Below are positions 1 to 9,692 of a stretch of 64,000 bases of DNA, in pieces. The DNA comes from CAJXJP01 sp963926055. Its GTDB lineage: Bacteria; Patescibacteriota; Gracilibacteria; BD1-5; UBA6164. Every line of letters starts with the position of its first letter. Position 1 is the stretch's first letter. Under the pieces are notes generated by a model that was not told the DNA's origin, did no database searches, and saw only the letters and a list, made by a program, of their open reading frames with translations. The translations under genes were made by a program, and so were the position numbers. The stretch is taken from positions 186,001 through 250,000 of the forward strand of contig CAWUVK010000001.1 in the NCBI GenBank assembly GCA_963926055.1, in the 5' to 3' direction.

Positions 1-896
1 GATTAAAAAGGTATTTTAATACTGTTGATAAATATGAGTGAACAAATTTTCAAGAAATTATAAATGCTTATATTTTTGATAAAAGTATAAGAAATATAAA
101 TTTGATAGTATTAGAATCTATTGAAAAATCATTCAAAAATATTTTTATATTAAAAATATGAAAAATTATTGATCAAAGTATTTATTCAGATGAGTTTGTA
201 GTAGAAAGAATAAAATATCTCAATAAGAAACTCCGCAAATTATCTAATTCAGATGATGAAATAAAAAAATATCTTTATCGTAATATTGAAAGAAATTCAC
301 AATCTACAGTTGAGTTTCAATTTTCAGAAATAACAGAATGTTATAATGATAATATTGAACTTAATTCATTATTTATAGATAAACTTCAGTTTTGAGAAAT
401 AATAAAATGTTATTTAGACTTAAAGACTGAATATAAATTATTATTTACTGATTATTATTGAATAAATTTAACGATATTAGATAGTTGGCTTGAATGATTA
501 CTTTATTTAAGAAATGTATCTAGTCATTGATGAAATATATTTAATAAAAAAATGGTAATAAGTGTTAAATGAAGAGAGATTACAAAACAGTTAAAAATAA
601 GTGAAAATAATTTATATTCTAGTATTTTTGTAATACTTTGCGTATTTAAAGAAATATTAATTCCAAACTATAAATGGGAAAATAAAATTATAAACAAAAT
701 TAATCATTATAATATTTCGTTAAATATTATTTGATTATCAAATATTAAAGAGGATATTATCGTAAATAAAAAGAGAAGCGTTTTTAAAAAACTCTTCTCT
801 TCTAAAGAAATCCTCCCCAGTGAGCATATAAATATAGAGGCTTGGAAGATCTTAGTAAATAAAGTATATATTAAGTATGTAAAAAAGTCAAATTAA
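1..896 (+). CDS. Abi_2 (AbiD/AbiF)-like abortive infection protein, 5' truncated
   Basis: The frame is open from the left window edge to the TAA at 894-896, so the N-terminus is missing. Near the start, TNFQEIINAYIFDKSIRN matches the Abi_2 pattern of a leucine-rich helix with an [FY]D-x2-[LI]R motif. Further on, YLRNVSSHGGNIFN matches the family's RN-x2-[AS]H-x3-[IL]FN. The R-x4-H core is the HEPN ribonuclease signature, so the protein may cleave RNA during phage infection; that role is inferred from the family. Many glycines are TGA, so the gene has adapted to the host code. It is followed closely by folA on the same strand. A divergent hypothetical is the alternative. Confidence 0.6.
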
Positions 897-922
897 TTTT
901 ACTTTTAAAAATATAATTACCT

Positions 923-1444
923 ATGAAATTTTCAATAATTCTCGCGATAGATTCAAATAATTGAATCGGAAAAAATAATGATTTAGCTTGGGAACTTAAA
1001 AGTGATATGCAGTATTTCAAGAAAATCACTACTCAAATACAGCAAGAAAATAAACAAAATGCTGTTATAATGGGAAGAAAAACATGGGAATCAATCCCTA
1101 AGAAATTTCGTCCACTTCCAGGTAGAAAAAATTTCATTCTCACTCGTGATGAAAATTATTGTGATGAAGGTTGTGAAATTTGAAATGACTTAGAAGAAAT
1201 TTTAGAAAGAATTTCACAAGACGAATCTATTGAAAATACATTTATCATATGATGATCACAATTGTATAATCAAGTTTTAGAAGACGAAAGATTAGATGTA
1301 ATTTATCTCACAAAAATAAAACAAGATTTTGATTGCGATGTATTTCTTGATCCAATTCCTCTAGAATTTAATTTAGAAAAAGAATCCCCAGAATTTTTTG
1401 AAAATGAAATAGATTTTAGTTTTCAAATATATAAAAGAAAATAA
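923..1444 (+). CDS. folA: Dihydrofolate reductase
   Basis: Reduces dihydrofolate to tetrahydrofolate with NADPH in the cytoplasm, supplying one-carbon carriers for thymidylate and purine synthesis. The 173-residue length is normal for DHFR. Visible motifs are the N-terminal ILAIDSNNGIGKNNDLAW (substrate and Met20-loop region), AVIMGRKTWESIP with the NADPH-binding GRKTWES, LPGRKNFILTR, and FIIGGSQLYNQVL, the family's [VI]-[IL]-GG-x2-[LI]Y. The glycine in NGIG and both in IIGGSQ are TGA, good support for the recoding. The ATG at 923 is the only start that keeps the first strand. It follows the Abi-like gene by 26 nt. Confidence 0.95.
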
Positions 1445-1519
1445 ATTTATTATATTTATTTTTTTGTTTTAAATAATATTTTCTGATAAAATAAATATAA
1501 TAATAAATTAAAAATATTT

Positions 1520-2287
1520 ATGAAAAATAAAATTATTCAAATCGGAAAAGAAGTTATTTATCTTTGTGCGAAATACAGTAATTATTCTCAAGAAGATAAA
1601 ACTAAAATTCTAAAGAAATTTTGAGAATACAAGTCTCAACTCAATGATGAAAACTGTAAATATACACAAACTGTTTTATGATTTATTCAAGATTTGGAAA
1701 ATGATATTATTGAAAATAGAAAACTGCAGATAGATTCTATACAACATGATGATTATTTGGAAAATTATTTTGTCTCTAAACGTGAAATAACTCACTACAA
1801 TAATTTATTAAACTGAAAAATTTATAGAGAAATTTTTGATGAATTTTATGGACAAAAAGATGAGAATAAAATATTAATTTTAGCAAAAAAATTATCCCAA
1901 AATTTTCAGGATGAATATAAAAATATTTCTTGTGAAAATATTGCAAAAAATTTATTAATATTTTCCAATTTTGATAAAAAAATTATTTCTCAATGACTCA
2001 AAAATTTATACAAAATTTTTACTCTGCTTCCTAATAATTCTCAATTATTTATAGAGCTTAGAAAAATAAATAGTTTATATTATTCACTTATTCAAGAAGT
2101 ATATCAAAATTGAGTTTCATTTTACAACAAAGACGATTACAATGTATTTTTTATGAAATTTTCTAGTAAGGAGATTGGTGGAGGAAAAACACATAATTTA
2201 ATCAAATCAAATGCATCTTTAGAATGATTTAGAACCTGAAATCCAAAGTATGAATATAAACAATTATTATTAAAATTAAGATATTAA
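1520..2287 (+). CDS. Hypothetical protein, 255 aa
   Basis: Not recognised. A soluble, helix-rich, lysine- and asparagine-rich protein with no signal peptide or membrane segment. The C-terminus is the most distinctive part: SSKEIGGGKTHNLIKSN is followed by a basic tail. GGGKTH loosely resembles a P-loop but lacks the correct G-x4-GK[ST] spacing, so I do not call an ATPase. Glycines use both TGA and GGN. The gene follows folA by 75 nt and ends at a strong bidirectional terminator facing the next, convergent gene. Confidence 0.75.
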
Positions 2288-2300
2288 AATTAAATTTTAA

Positions 2301-2339
2301 AAAAAACCGGTAGAAAATAATTTTTTTTCTACCGGTTTT
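2301..2339. terminator. Bidirectional intrinsic terminator
   Basis: The arms AAAACCGGTAGAAAA and TTTTCTACCGGTTTT pair perfectly and are flanked by A and T runs. The hairpin lies between two convergent genes and can serve both. Confidence 0.85.
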
Positions 2340-2361
2340 AAATTTTTTATTATTTTTTTAA

Positions 2362-3093
2362 TTAATCGTTTCATCTGATTTTTGCAAGTAATCTTAGTAC
2401 TTCTAAATATAACCAAACAAGTGTTACTAATAAACCAAATGCAGCAAACCATTCATAATATTTTGGAGCGTTATTTGCGACTCATGATTCAATAGTATCA
2501 AAATCAAGAGCTAAGTTAAATGCAGCAATACCGACGATAAATACTGAAACTCCTATTCATAAAGGACCTGAAGAATGTATGAAAGCTAAATCATATAAAC
2601 CAGTAAGTGATCCAATGATTGCTACGATATACATCAGCATGATTGCTCAAGTACAAGCCACTACTCACATTCTAAATTTTTGAGTTACTTTAATGATTCT
2701 TGAAGTATATAAACCAAGCATTATTAAAAATATTGCAAAAGTTAAACCAACAGCTTGAACTATGATTCCATTATACATACTTGCGTAAAATAATGAAATC
2801 GCAGCAAGAAATCCTCCTTCTGCAATAGCATATACAGGAGCTAGAACTGGTGCAGTTTTTGGTTTGAAGATTATAATTAAAGCGAGAATAAATCCTAAAA
2901 TAGCTAAAATCCAAAAATATGGAACAACAATATTTGTAAGTGGTTGATACATCCAAACAGCAACTGCTGATAGAATAGTTATAGCAATAAGTAAAAATGA
3001 TTTTTTTACCGATCATTCTACACTCATTGTATCTCCAGCAAGACCTGTTGAAATATTTTCAAATGTTTTTTCGTTAAACGCGATATTTGACAT
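2362..3093 (-). CDS. Bax inhibitor-1/YccA family membrane protein
   Basis: A 243-residue integral membrane protein with about seven hydrophobic segments after a short polar N-terminus (MSNIAFNEKTFENIS). The arrangement, the CTGAIM segment and the late FIVGIAALNLALDFDTIESG stretch followed by a final helix (EWFAAFGLLVTLVWLYLEVLRLL) fit the YbhL/YccA branch of the Bax inhibitor-1 (TMBIM) family, including the conserved D-[FT]-x-x-I-E. Family members are linked to membrane stress, calcium leak or FtsH regulation; the function here is not established. It is the last gene of a four-gene reverse cluster. Confidence 0.85.
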
Positions 3094-3127
3094 AATTATT
3101 TTTCTTTAATAAATATTGTTTATAATT

Positions 3128-3484
3128 TTATATTTTTTCTATCATAATACAAGAATTTAATATAAAATTTTTAAAATTTTCTTGTATAAATTTTTCTCAA
3201 ATTTCATCTGTACTTCATGGTTGAAACCAAAGTATTTTATTTTTAATGAGATCTAAATTATTTTCTAAAATATCTTTTGTAATATTTGGTTGAGTTACAA
3301 AATTTACAATCTCAAATTCTTGATCTATTTCTCAAATATTTTTATATGAGCGTAATGATAATATTTCTTCTCATTTTGGATTTACGGGTAAAACTCTATG
3401 ATTTTTTTCTAATAAATTTTTTAATATTTTGTATCAAAATTTATCTGGATTATTTGAAGCTCAAACTAAAACTATTTTTTTCAT
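3128..3484 (-). CDS. CoA-binding domain protein (YccU-like)
   Basis: A 118-residue single-domain protein of the CoA_binding_2 family (small Rossmann fold). It starts with a strand and glycine-rich loop, KKIVLVGASNNPDKFGYKI, followed by VLPVNPKGEEI and LWFQPGSTDE, which match the family's [VI]-x-PVNP and W[FL]Q-x-G motifs. Small proteins of this type are thought to bind CoA or acyl-CoA, with no reaction defined. The ATG overlaps the end of the upstream gene by 13 nt, suggesting translational coupling. Confidence 0.8.
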
Positions 3485-3894
3485 TCGTCTAAATTTGGTA
3501 ATTGATTATGTAATATTTCTGAAATTTCTGAAAAATCATCAAATAAAATAGTATTATTGGATACTCAATATGATAAATAATATTCATCCTGCATTTGAGT
3601 ATTCATTAAAATCATCGTCTTTTTATTCATTCAAAATGCAATTCAAAGTTCTAATAACATTCATTCAGATTTTTTTTCATGGTTCACAAAAGCCAGAACA
3701 ATATCTGATTTATTTATTTCTTCACGCGAAATATTTATAATTTCTTTGTGATTTTTATCACTAAAATCTGAATCAAAATAATAAATAAAACTTTCGTGTC
3801 AGAGATTTTTTAAAATTTCTCTTAATTTTCAAAGTGACTCAGTAAGTTGAGTATCATCAACTCAAGTCTGTTTATATGAGATAAATATTTTCAT
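3472..3894 (-). CDS. Nucleoside 2-deoxyribosyltransferase-like protein
   Basis: A 140-residue protein. The N-terminus KIFISYKQTG, the central REEINKSDIVLAFV and the late EGMLLELGIAFGMNKKTMIL match the deoxyribosyltransferase fold, where the conserved [DS]-x2-[IL]-x-x-[AC]D-x-[VI] and [SD]-x-G-x3-E-[LI]-G-x-A signatures hold active-site residues. The family cleaves or transfers N-glycosidic bonds of nucleosides and is structurally close to TIR-type NAD hydrolases, so substrate and even chemistry are uncertain. It overlaps the following CoA-binding gene by 13 nt. Confidence 0.6.
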
Positions 3895-3913
3895 AATTTT
3901 AAAATAAAAAATA

Positions 3914-4360
3914 TTATTGCACTACATGTAAATTTCAAATAATTTTATGAACATTATGTTTAGTTTTCGCTAATTCTGGTTTTAATAGTTCCCATATACA
4001 ACTTTCACTCACAAGTCAAAATTCATCTGTATTGTTTGAAAAAGAATCAACTATATTTAATAAACATTGTCTCAATTCTTTAATTTCATTTTCTATGAGA
4101 ATATCTTTATCCTTATCAGGAGTAATATCTCAAAACAAAGATTCAACTTCTATTTTTAATTTTTCATAACTATCATCAACAATATTACTATAATGCATGA
4201 AAGATTCATAAGTTTCTCAGTTATCATCATCTTGCGTAAAATCTGTATCAGGTCTATATAAATATTTTCAATGTTTTTCTTCTATTATTTCAGGTCATTT
4301 TTGTTTTTCATCTAAATTATTTCCTCCTTTTTTGAATGGATAATGAACTACATCTCACAT
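3914..4360 (-). CDS. Hypothetical acidic protein, 148 aa
   Basis: Not recognised. First gene of the reverse cluster that ends with the Bax inhibitor-like protein; the next gene starts 19 nt after its stop. A soluble, acidic, largely helical protein with no signal peptide. The start codon ATG is followed directly by TGA (Met-Gly). A DFTQDDDNGETYESF segment is followed by helices with regular leucines. No Shine-Dalgarno site is visible. Confidence 0.7.
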
Positions 4361-4521
4361 ATTCAAAAATATAAATAATTAAATTAGTATTATCATATAA
4401 TTTTTAGATATAATGTCAAAATTAGAATAATTAATATTCACATAAAAAATAATATATAAATAAAATTATAATAAATAAATATTTTAAATATAATCAGGTA
4501 AATAATTTTTAAGAAAAAAGT

Positions 4522-4962
4522 ATGAAAATAATATTAGCTTGCGATGCACAGTGATACGATTTAACTCAGCAAATTATCAAAATATTAGAAAAAGATGATA
4601 TTTGATATTATTATAACGGAGCTTCCAATAGCAAAGATAGCGTTCAGCTCGATGTATTTTTACATCAAGCTGCTCAAGAAGTTGTAGATGAAAAAACATT
4701 TTGAATATTTGTTTCAGGAAATGGGATAGATATGAATATTTGAGCAAATAAAACAAACTGAGTTAGAGCTACTTTGTGTAGTAATTTTAATCAAGCCAGA
4801 TGGGCAAGAGAAGAAAATAATGTAAATGTATTATGTATCGCAGCTTGGGAAGAAGAATATTTAGAGTTAAATAATATTATAAAAACATTTATAAAATCTG
4901 AATTTAAAAATAAAGATAATCAAGAATTATTTACAAAAATAGAAAATAATTCAAATAAATAA
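4522..4962 (+). CDS. RpiB/LacAB-family sugar-phosphate isomerase homolog, divergent active site
   Basis: A 146-residue protein of the RpiB/LacAB family, whose members interconvert ribulose 5-phosphate and ribose 5-phosphate or act on galactose 6-phosphate. The C-terminal half is clear: SGNGIDMNIGANKTNGVRATLC and REENNVNVLCIA match the family's G-x-G-[IV]-x-[MI]-x-ANK, GIRA and NxxNVL motifs. However, the N-terminal DH-x-G phosphate/substrate motif is DAQG, the usual catalytic cysteine before GxG is serine, and the histidine of HNDxNVL is glutamate. It may use another substrate or be non-catalytic. The gene stands alone, divergent from the cluster before it. Confidence 0.75.
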
Positions 4963-5021
4963 ATATTTTAAAATATTTATTTAAATAAAAATAATTTATT
5001 AAATAAAATTATTATATTATA

Positions 5022-5054
5022 AAAAAAGAATCATAGTATTATGATTCTTTTTTT
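5022..5054. terminator. Bidirectional terminator overlapping a stop codon
   Basis: AAAAAGAATCATA and TATGATTCTTTTT arms with flanking A and T runs. The stem contains the TAA stop (5039-5041) of the reverse helicase-nuclease gene and ends the forward RpiB-like gene. Confidence 0.8.
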
Positions 5055-8000
5055 AATAGTTCTTTCCAGAAATTAATATCTGATATTTGTGACCAAGCAT
5101 TTGCTAAAGTATTTTTAAAATCTTCAAATTCTTCGTCTGAAATATCTACTTCTACAAATTTATAGTTTCATTTTTTTCATTCTACAAAATCTAAAGCAAG
5201 AGATCCTATCTCAAAACTATTCATAAACTCAGCATCATTTTCACATAAAAGTTTATAAAACATAAGTTGTCTGAAATATTTTCATTCACTTGGATCTTCT
5301 TTTTTATTTCCATATCTATCGACTCATTTTATTTGACCGATAGATTTAGCTGAACCAGTTTTGTAATCAACTAAAGCAACACTATCTTTAAAAAATGCCA
5401 TTTGTCATTCAGAGTTTGATGAACTTTTTTGAGAAATTCAAACTTTTTCAATTTTATCAATTGTACCAGTAAGAGGAACAGTTTCCCAAATAATATTTTT
5501 TCTTCTGAGTGAATATTCTAGCAGTACTGGTTCACGAGACGAAGCCTTATATAAATCATAATATCATTCTAGACCTTCGATTCATTTATTATATAATTCT
5601 ACTTCTTCATCAGGAGTAAGTATCTCAGATTTCAACAACATAGAAAATGTCGCTGTTAAATAATCTTTATCTGGAAGTTTTTGTTCGTGCTTATATTTCA
5701 AATAAAATAATTCTAGTGTTCTATGATACACTTTCCCAAAAATAGTAAATTTATTATCTAAAAATGGATATTTATAAATCACTCTTTGTAAGAAAGCAAA
5801 AGGATCTTCTAAAAATACATTTAGATCACTCGGAGAAAGTTTATATTTTTCTAAAAATTCTTCTATATAATCAAATTCTAACTGAGAATATTCTATTATA
5901 TTTCACTTTATATCATTTTCAATCATTATAGCACAATCTATATCACTTCATCCAAAAGAAATAATTTCATATTTCCCTGCTATTTCTTCGATAAAACTTG
6001 ATTGTAAAAGTGGTTTAGTACCAATTCCTGCTGGATAAGATAAAGTTAAAGATTTTCTTGCACGTGTTGCAGCTACAAAAAACAATCTTCTATCTTCTTC
6101 TATTTGCGCGAAGTTACTGGCTTGTAATCCATCTCACGCAATTCAAACTGGCAGTTTTAATCTATCCATAACTCTTTTCCCTTCCCAATTTCCTGTATAT
6201 AATCCAGGTATAAAAACATAGTCATATTCTAAACCTTTTGAACCATGAGCCGTTAAAACTTGTACTCAATTATTATGTTTTTTTAGTATTTGTCTCGCTA
6301 TAGCAAAATTATATTCTTTATACAGCGTGATTTTTGATAATAATTTTTCAATATTAAATTCATTATCAACCGTATTCCAGTCTTTAATTTTATTGAAAAG
6401 TGTATAAATATCTTCTATATCATCAAAATTTCCATTTATTTCGACAAATTCTATAATTTTAGTTGTTTCTATAAAATTATTAAAAAATTCTACGAAACTC
6501 ATCGTTCATAATCATGCAGAAGATTCAATTATAAAATCTCTAAATTTTATAAGTTCTGGTTTATTTCTCAAAGCAGTAGATTCTAGTTTTTCTTCATCAA
6601 GTAAAAAATCAATCATCGTTGTTTTGATTTTTTTATTATAGTTTTCTATGTACAAAGCTCTGTTAATAGCAAGAATATCTATTGGATGAATATCAACTAA
6701 TTTACTTCTCATGATATCTATTAATGCATTTTCATTTGCATAAGGATTATTTATAAGTTCTAAATATTTTAAAATAAAATCTATATATTGAGATTTTAAA
6801 ATATCAGTTTTTAGTTTTGATTCTGCTTCTATATTATTTTGAAGTAATAATTTTGTCCACTCTTTTACTTCCCTATTTCATCTTACAATTATAGAAATCT
6901 CATTTGGTGAAATTTCTTGAGATAATAGTGCTTTTATATTTTCTAATACAAATTGTCTTTCTTCGATATCTGAAGCTGCTTGAAATAACTTTGGAAGATC
7001 TTTTTCATCTTTATATGCACCTGATGAAATTAATTTCTTGTCGATAGAATCTATTTTTTTCGATAATCTTTCATCATTATTATCAATGAGTTGAGATGAT
7101 AAATCTAATATCGGTTGAGTAGAACGATAATTATTTTCTAAAACAACAAATTGCGTTTCAGGATATTTTGTAGAAAAATCTAACATATTTTCTATATTTG
7201 CTCATTGAAAACGATAAATAGATTGGTCATCATCTCAAACTGTCATGATATTTGGTAATTCATCATTTACAGATAATATCTGGTCTATTATCATATTTTG
7301 AGCATTATTTGTATCCTGATATTCGTCAAGCATTATAAATTGAAATGCTTCAGCATAATGTGATTTTAATTCATTATCATCTGTAATTTTTTCCAATACA
7401 AAATTAATCATATCAGAAAAATCATATTTATTTAAATATCTCAGAGTTGCATTATACTGAGAAAATATTTCATGTAATTCTTCTAGTTTTTGAATATGTT
7501 TTTGCTGTTTTTCTTTTGTTGTTTCATATTTTTTCAGTGTTGGTTTGATTTCAGCCAATTCTTCTACATAAATTTCAGCTTGTTTTTGCGTCATAATTTT
7601 AAGTCTTGCAAGAGAAACTCATTCTTGTTTGAGATTATTTATACGCATTGAAATATCACGAAGATAAAAATATCTGTCATAACTTGTAACCAGAGCTTCT
7701 AATTTTTGTTTTTCAAATAATTCATCAATGATATTTTTTAATATTTCAAGTCATTCAACTTCATCGATTGGAGTTCATGCTTTATATTCTATAAATTTTT
7801 CTGGAAAAGTTTTTATAACTTCCTGAGAAAATGAATGAATAGTAGAAACGTTTACCTTATAGGCCTCATTTCATAAAAAACGTGCTAATCTTTCACGAAT
7901 GGCAACAACTCAAGCTTCGGTAAAAGTAGTAATAAGAATATTTTCTGGATTTACTCATGCTTTTAGTATTATATTTGCTGTTCTAAGACCTATTATTTGG

Positions 8001-8119
8001 GTTTTACCAGTTCCTGGTCATGCAACAACCATAACGGGACCGTAAATAGTCTCTACGGCTTGTTTTTGTGCTTGGTTTAATTTCTTGTATTCTGACTGAA
8101 AAATTTCGTTATAATCCAT
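5039..8119 (-). CDS. UvrD/PcrA-type DNA helicase fused to PD-(D/E)XK nuclease
   Basis: A 1,026-residue SF1A helicase with a RecB-like nuclease tail, probably acting in double-strand break repair or DNA processing. Motif I AGPGTGKT is at residues 33-40, Walker B LDEYQDT near 264, motif III GDDQSIYRFQGA near 296, motif IV NNYRST near 330 and motif V TAHGSKGLEYDYVFIPG in the second half, followed by VAATRA (motif VI). The C-terminal 300 residues hold GTIDKIE and VALVDYKTG, the GxxD and D-x-K core of PD-(D/E)XK nucleases such as those of AddB/Cas4-like proteins. Glycines in motifs III and V are TGA. This fusion is common in reduced bacteria without RecBCD or AddAB, which is the likely role; that is inference. 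Confidence 0.9.
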
Positions 8120-8212
8120 AAATGTATATTAAATGTATATATATTTTTATAACTATAATAATTTCAAATAAAAACGCAAAATAAATATTTATTTCTATTT
8201 TTTTGAGAAGCA

Positions 8213-8238
8213 AAAAAACGCAGCAAAGCTGCGTTTTT
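8213..8238. terminator. Intrinsic terminator
   Basis: AAAAACGCAGC and GCTGCGTTTTT arms separated by AAA, with an A run on the left that becomes the T tail for the reverse 41-residue gene. Confidence 0.85.
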
Positions 8239-8246
8239 AAAATCAG

Positions 8247-8372
8247 TTATTTTTTATTAGAATCTTCAGTTTTGGGTTTAGGCCAAATGGGGGTTTGCCT
8301 CACATTATCAGCTAGCATAATTCCAAAATTGTTTTGTTTCACTTGACGTTTTCTTGATTTAGAAATTGCCAT
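8247..8372 (-). CDS. Small basic protein, 41 aa
   Basis: Not recognised. A strongly basic N-terminus (MAISKSRKRQVKQNN) is followed by a proline- and tryptophan-containing tail (RQTPIWPKPK). The composition suggests nucleic-acid or ribosome binding but no family is identified. It has a plausible promoter (TTGAAA, 16 nt, TATTCT), an upstream purine-rich AAAGGAG about 20 nt before the ATG plus a closer AAAGGT, and its own terminator, so it looks like a real single-gene transcript. It has no TGA codon. Confidence 0.6.
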   Translation of the reverse strand: MAISKSRKRQVKQNNFGIMLADNVRQTPIWPKPKTEDSNKK

Positions 8373-8604
8373 AAAAAAATACCTTTTATTTCTCCTTTAA
8401 TTTGTAATTTTAGAATAATAATTCTAGAAAATTTTTCAAAATTATTTTTTATTTAATGTTAAAAACTCATAATAAATCTCTCAATATAAGAAATATTCTC
8501 ATATAAATATTTTTCTTTTGAAATATTTATATCTTATATCAAATAAATCTATTGAATTTTCTTATTTATCGTTATAATTAGGTAAATATAGATAATGAAA
8601 AAAT

Positions 8605-9666
8605 ATGGATAATATAAAAATAAAAGATGAACAACTAAGAAAACAATATAATTTCCTAGTAGAAACCTATTATAATTCGATGCCAGAAGAACAAGTCAAT
8701 TTTGCGAAAATGGTTATTATAAATTTCAAAAAAAATTCTTCAAATGAAGAATTAATTATTTTGGTTTTACTTTATGGTTTAATTTATTTTAGTAAAATAG
8801 ATATCGATAATGAACATATATGTAGTAAAAGTAGATTAAAGATTCTAAAACTAAAAGAACTCTTAATGTATGAGATAAAATGACAAAAAGAAGAGTTTCT
8901 CAACGAAATATACAAACTAGATGATGAAATGTTATATTTAAAAATGATTATAAAATATACCGTTATTTTATATGAAAATAAATGACAAAATATTATTGTA
9001 CCAAACGCAAGAAATAATTATTTCAAATCTGTAGGTCATATTATCCCTTATTTGACACTCAAAGAATCAAAATTATTATCATTTTTTCAAGATACGTATT
9101 TTAAAAAACTCTATCCACAACAGTTTATAAAAACAAAAATGATTTATTTAGAAAAAATGAAAAAATCATGAACCACTTGATGATATATTATTAGTATTGT
9201 AAATAATCTCAATGAATGATTATTCGAAGCGAATCTTTCTGCAAGAATTCAAATGCGTAAAAAATCTTACTTCAGTATCTTCAATAAAATAAAAAGAAAA
9301 CATAATGCTGAGTTTCTTGATTCTATTTGAGTAAGAATGATATTTAAAAATTTGGAAGAACTAGAAAAATTTGAAGAAGTTTTCGAAACAAAGTTTATTT
9401 ATACAAAGAAAAAAGATTATATCAATCAACCCAAAGAAAATTGATATCAAAGTCTGCATTATACTTTTATGACTCCCTATGCAAATAATGAAGTTTTTGT
9501 AGAGTTACAACTCAGAACTGAGCAAATGGATAAAAATATTCGTGAAGCAAAAGAAATTTCTCACTATAGTTATACAATTAAAGCAAATAAATGGGACAGT
9601 ATGTTTGAAGAAGTGCAATTTTGATATAAACATATGTTAGAATATATTGATAAAATAAAAAAATAA
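8605..9666 (+). CDS. RelA/SpoT-domain alarmone synthetase-like protein
   Basis: A 353-residue protein whose C-terminal half is a RelA/SpoT nucleotidyltransferase domain, which makes (p)ppGpp from ATP and GDP or GTP. Visible elements: RMQ/RKKSYFSIFNKIKRK (the R-x-KS-x2-S-[IL]-x-K substrate loop), FLDSIGVRMIF (D-x2-G-x-R, metal and guanosine site), PKENGYQSLHYTF and VELQLRTEQM with the catalytic glutamate of E-x-Q-[IVL]-RT. The N-terminal 170 residues are helical, contain no HD hydrolase motif and are not recognised. It is thus a stand-alone synthetase in layout rather than a full Rel. Both glycines of GVR/NGY that I checked include TGA codons. Confidence 0.85.
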
Positions 9667-9692
9667 GAAATATATAATTTCTTATTTTTTTT
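9662..9692. terminator. Terminator shared by two convergent genes
   Basis: AATAAGAAAT and ATTTCTTATT arms with a 5-nt loop. The left arm includes the TAA of the synthetase gene and the right arm the TAA of the reverse copA gene, so both stop codons lie in the hairpin. Confidence 0.75.

Noticed and set aside
2161..2210. GGGKTH in the 255-residue hypothetical as a P-loop
   Set aside because: Spacing does not fit G-x4-GK[ST] and no Walker B is seen.
2771..3016. Reverse Cys/Tyr-rich ORF within the Bax inhibitor-like gene
   Set aside because: Alternative frame of the membrane protein; low-complexity composition.
3128..3894. A single fused deoxyribosyltransferase/CoA-binding protein
   Set aside because: An in-frame TAG at 3472-3474 separates them; they are two genes overlapping by 13 nt.
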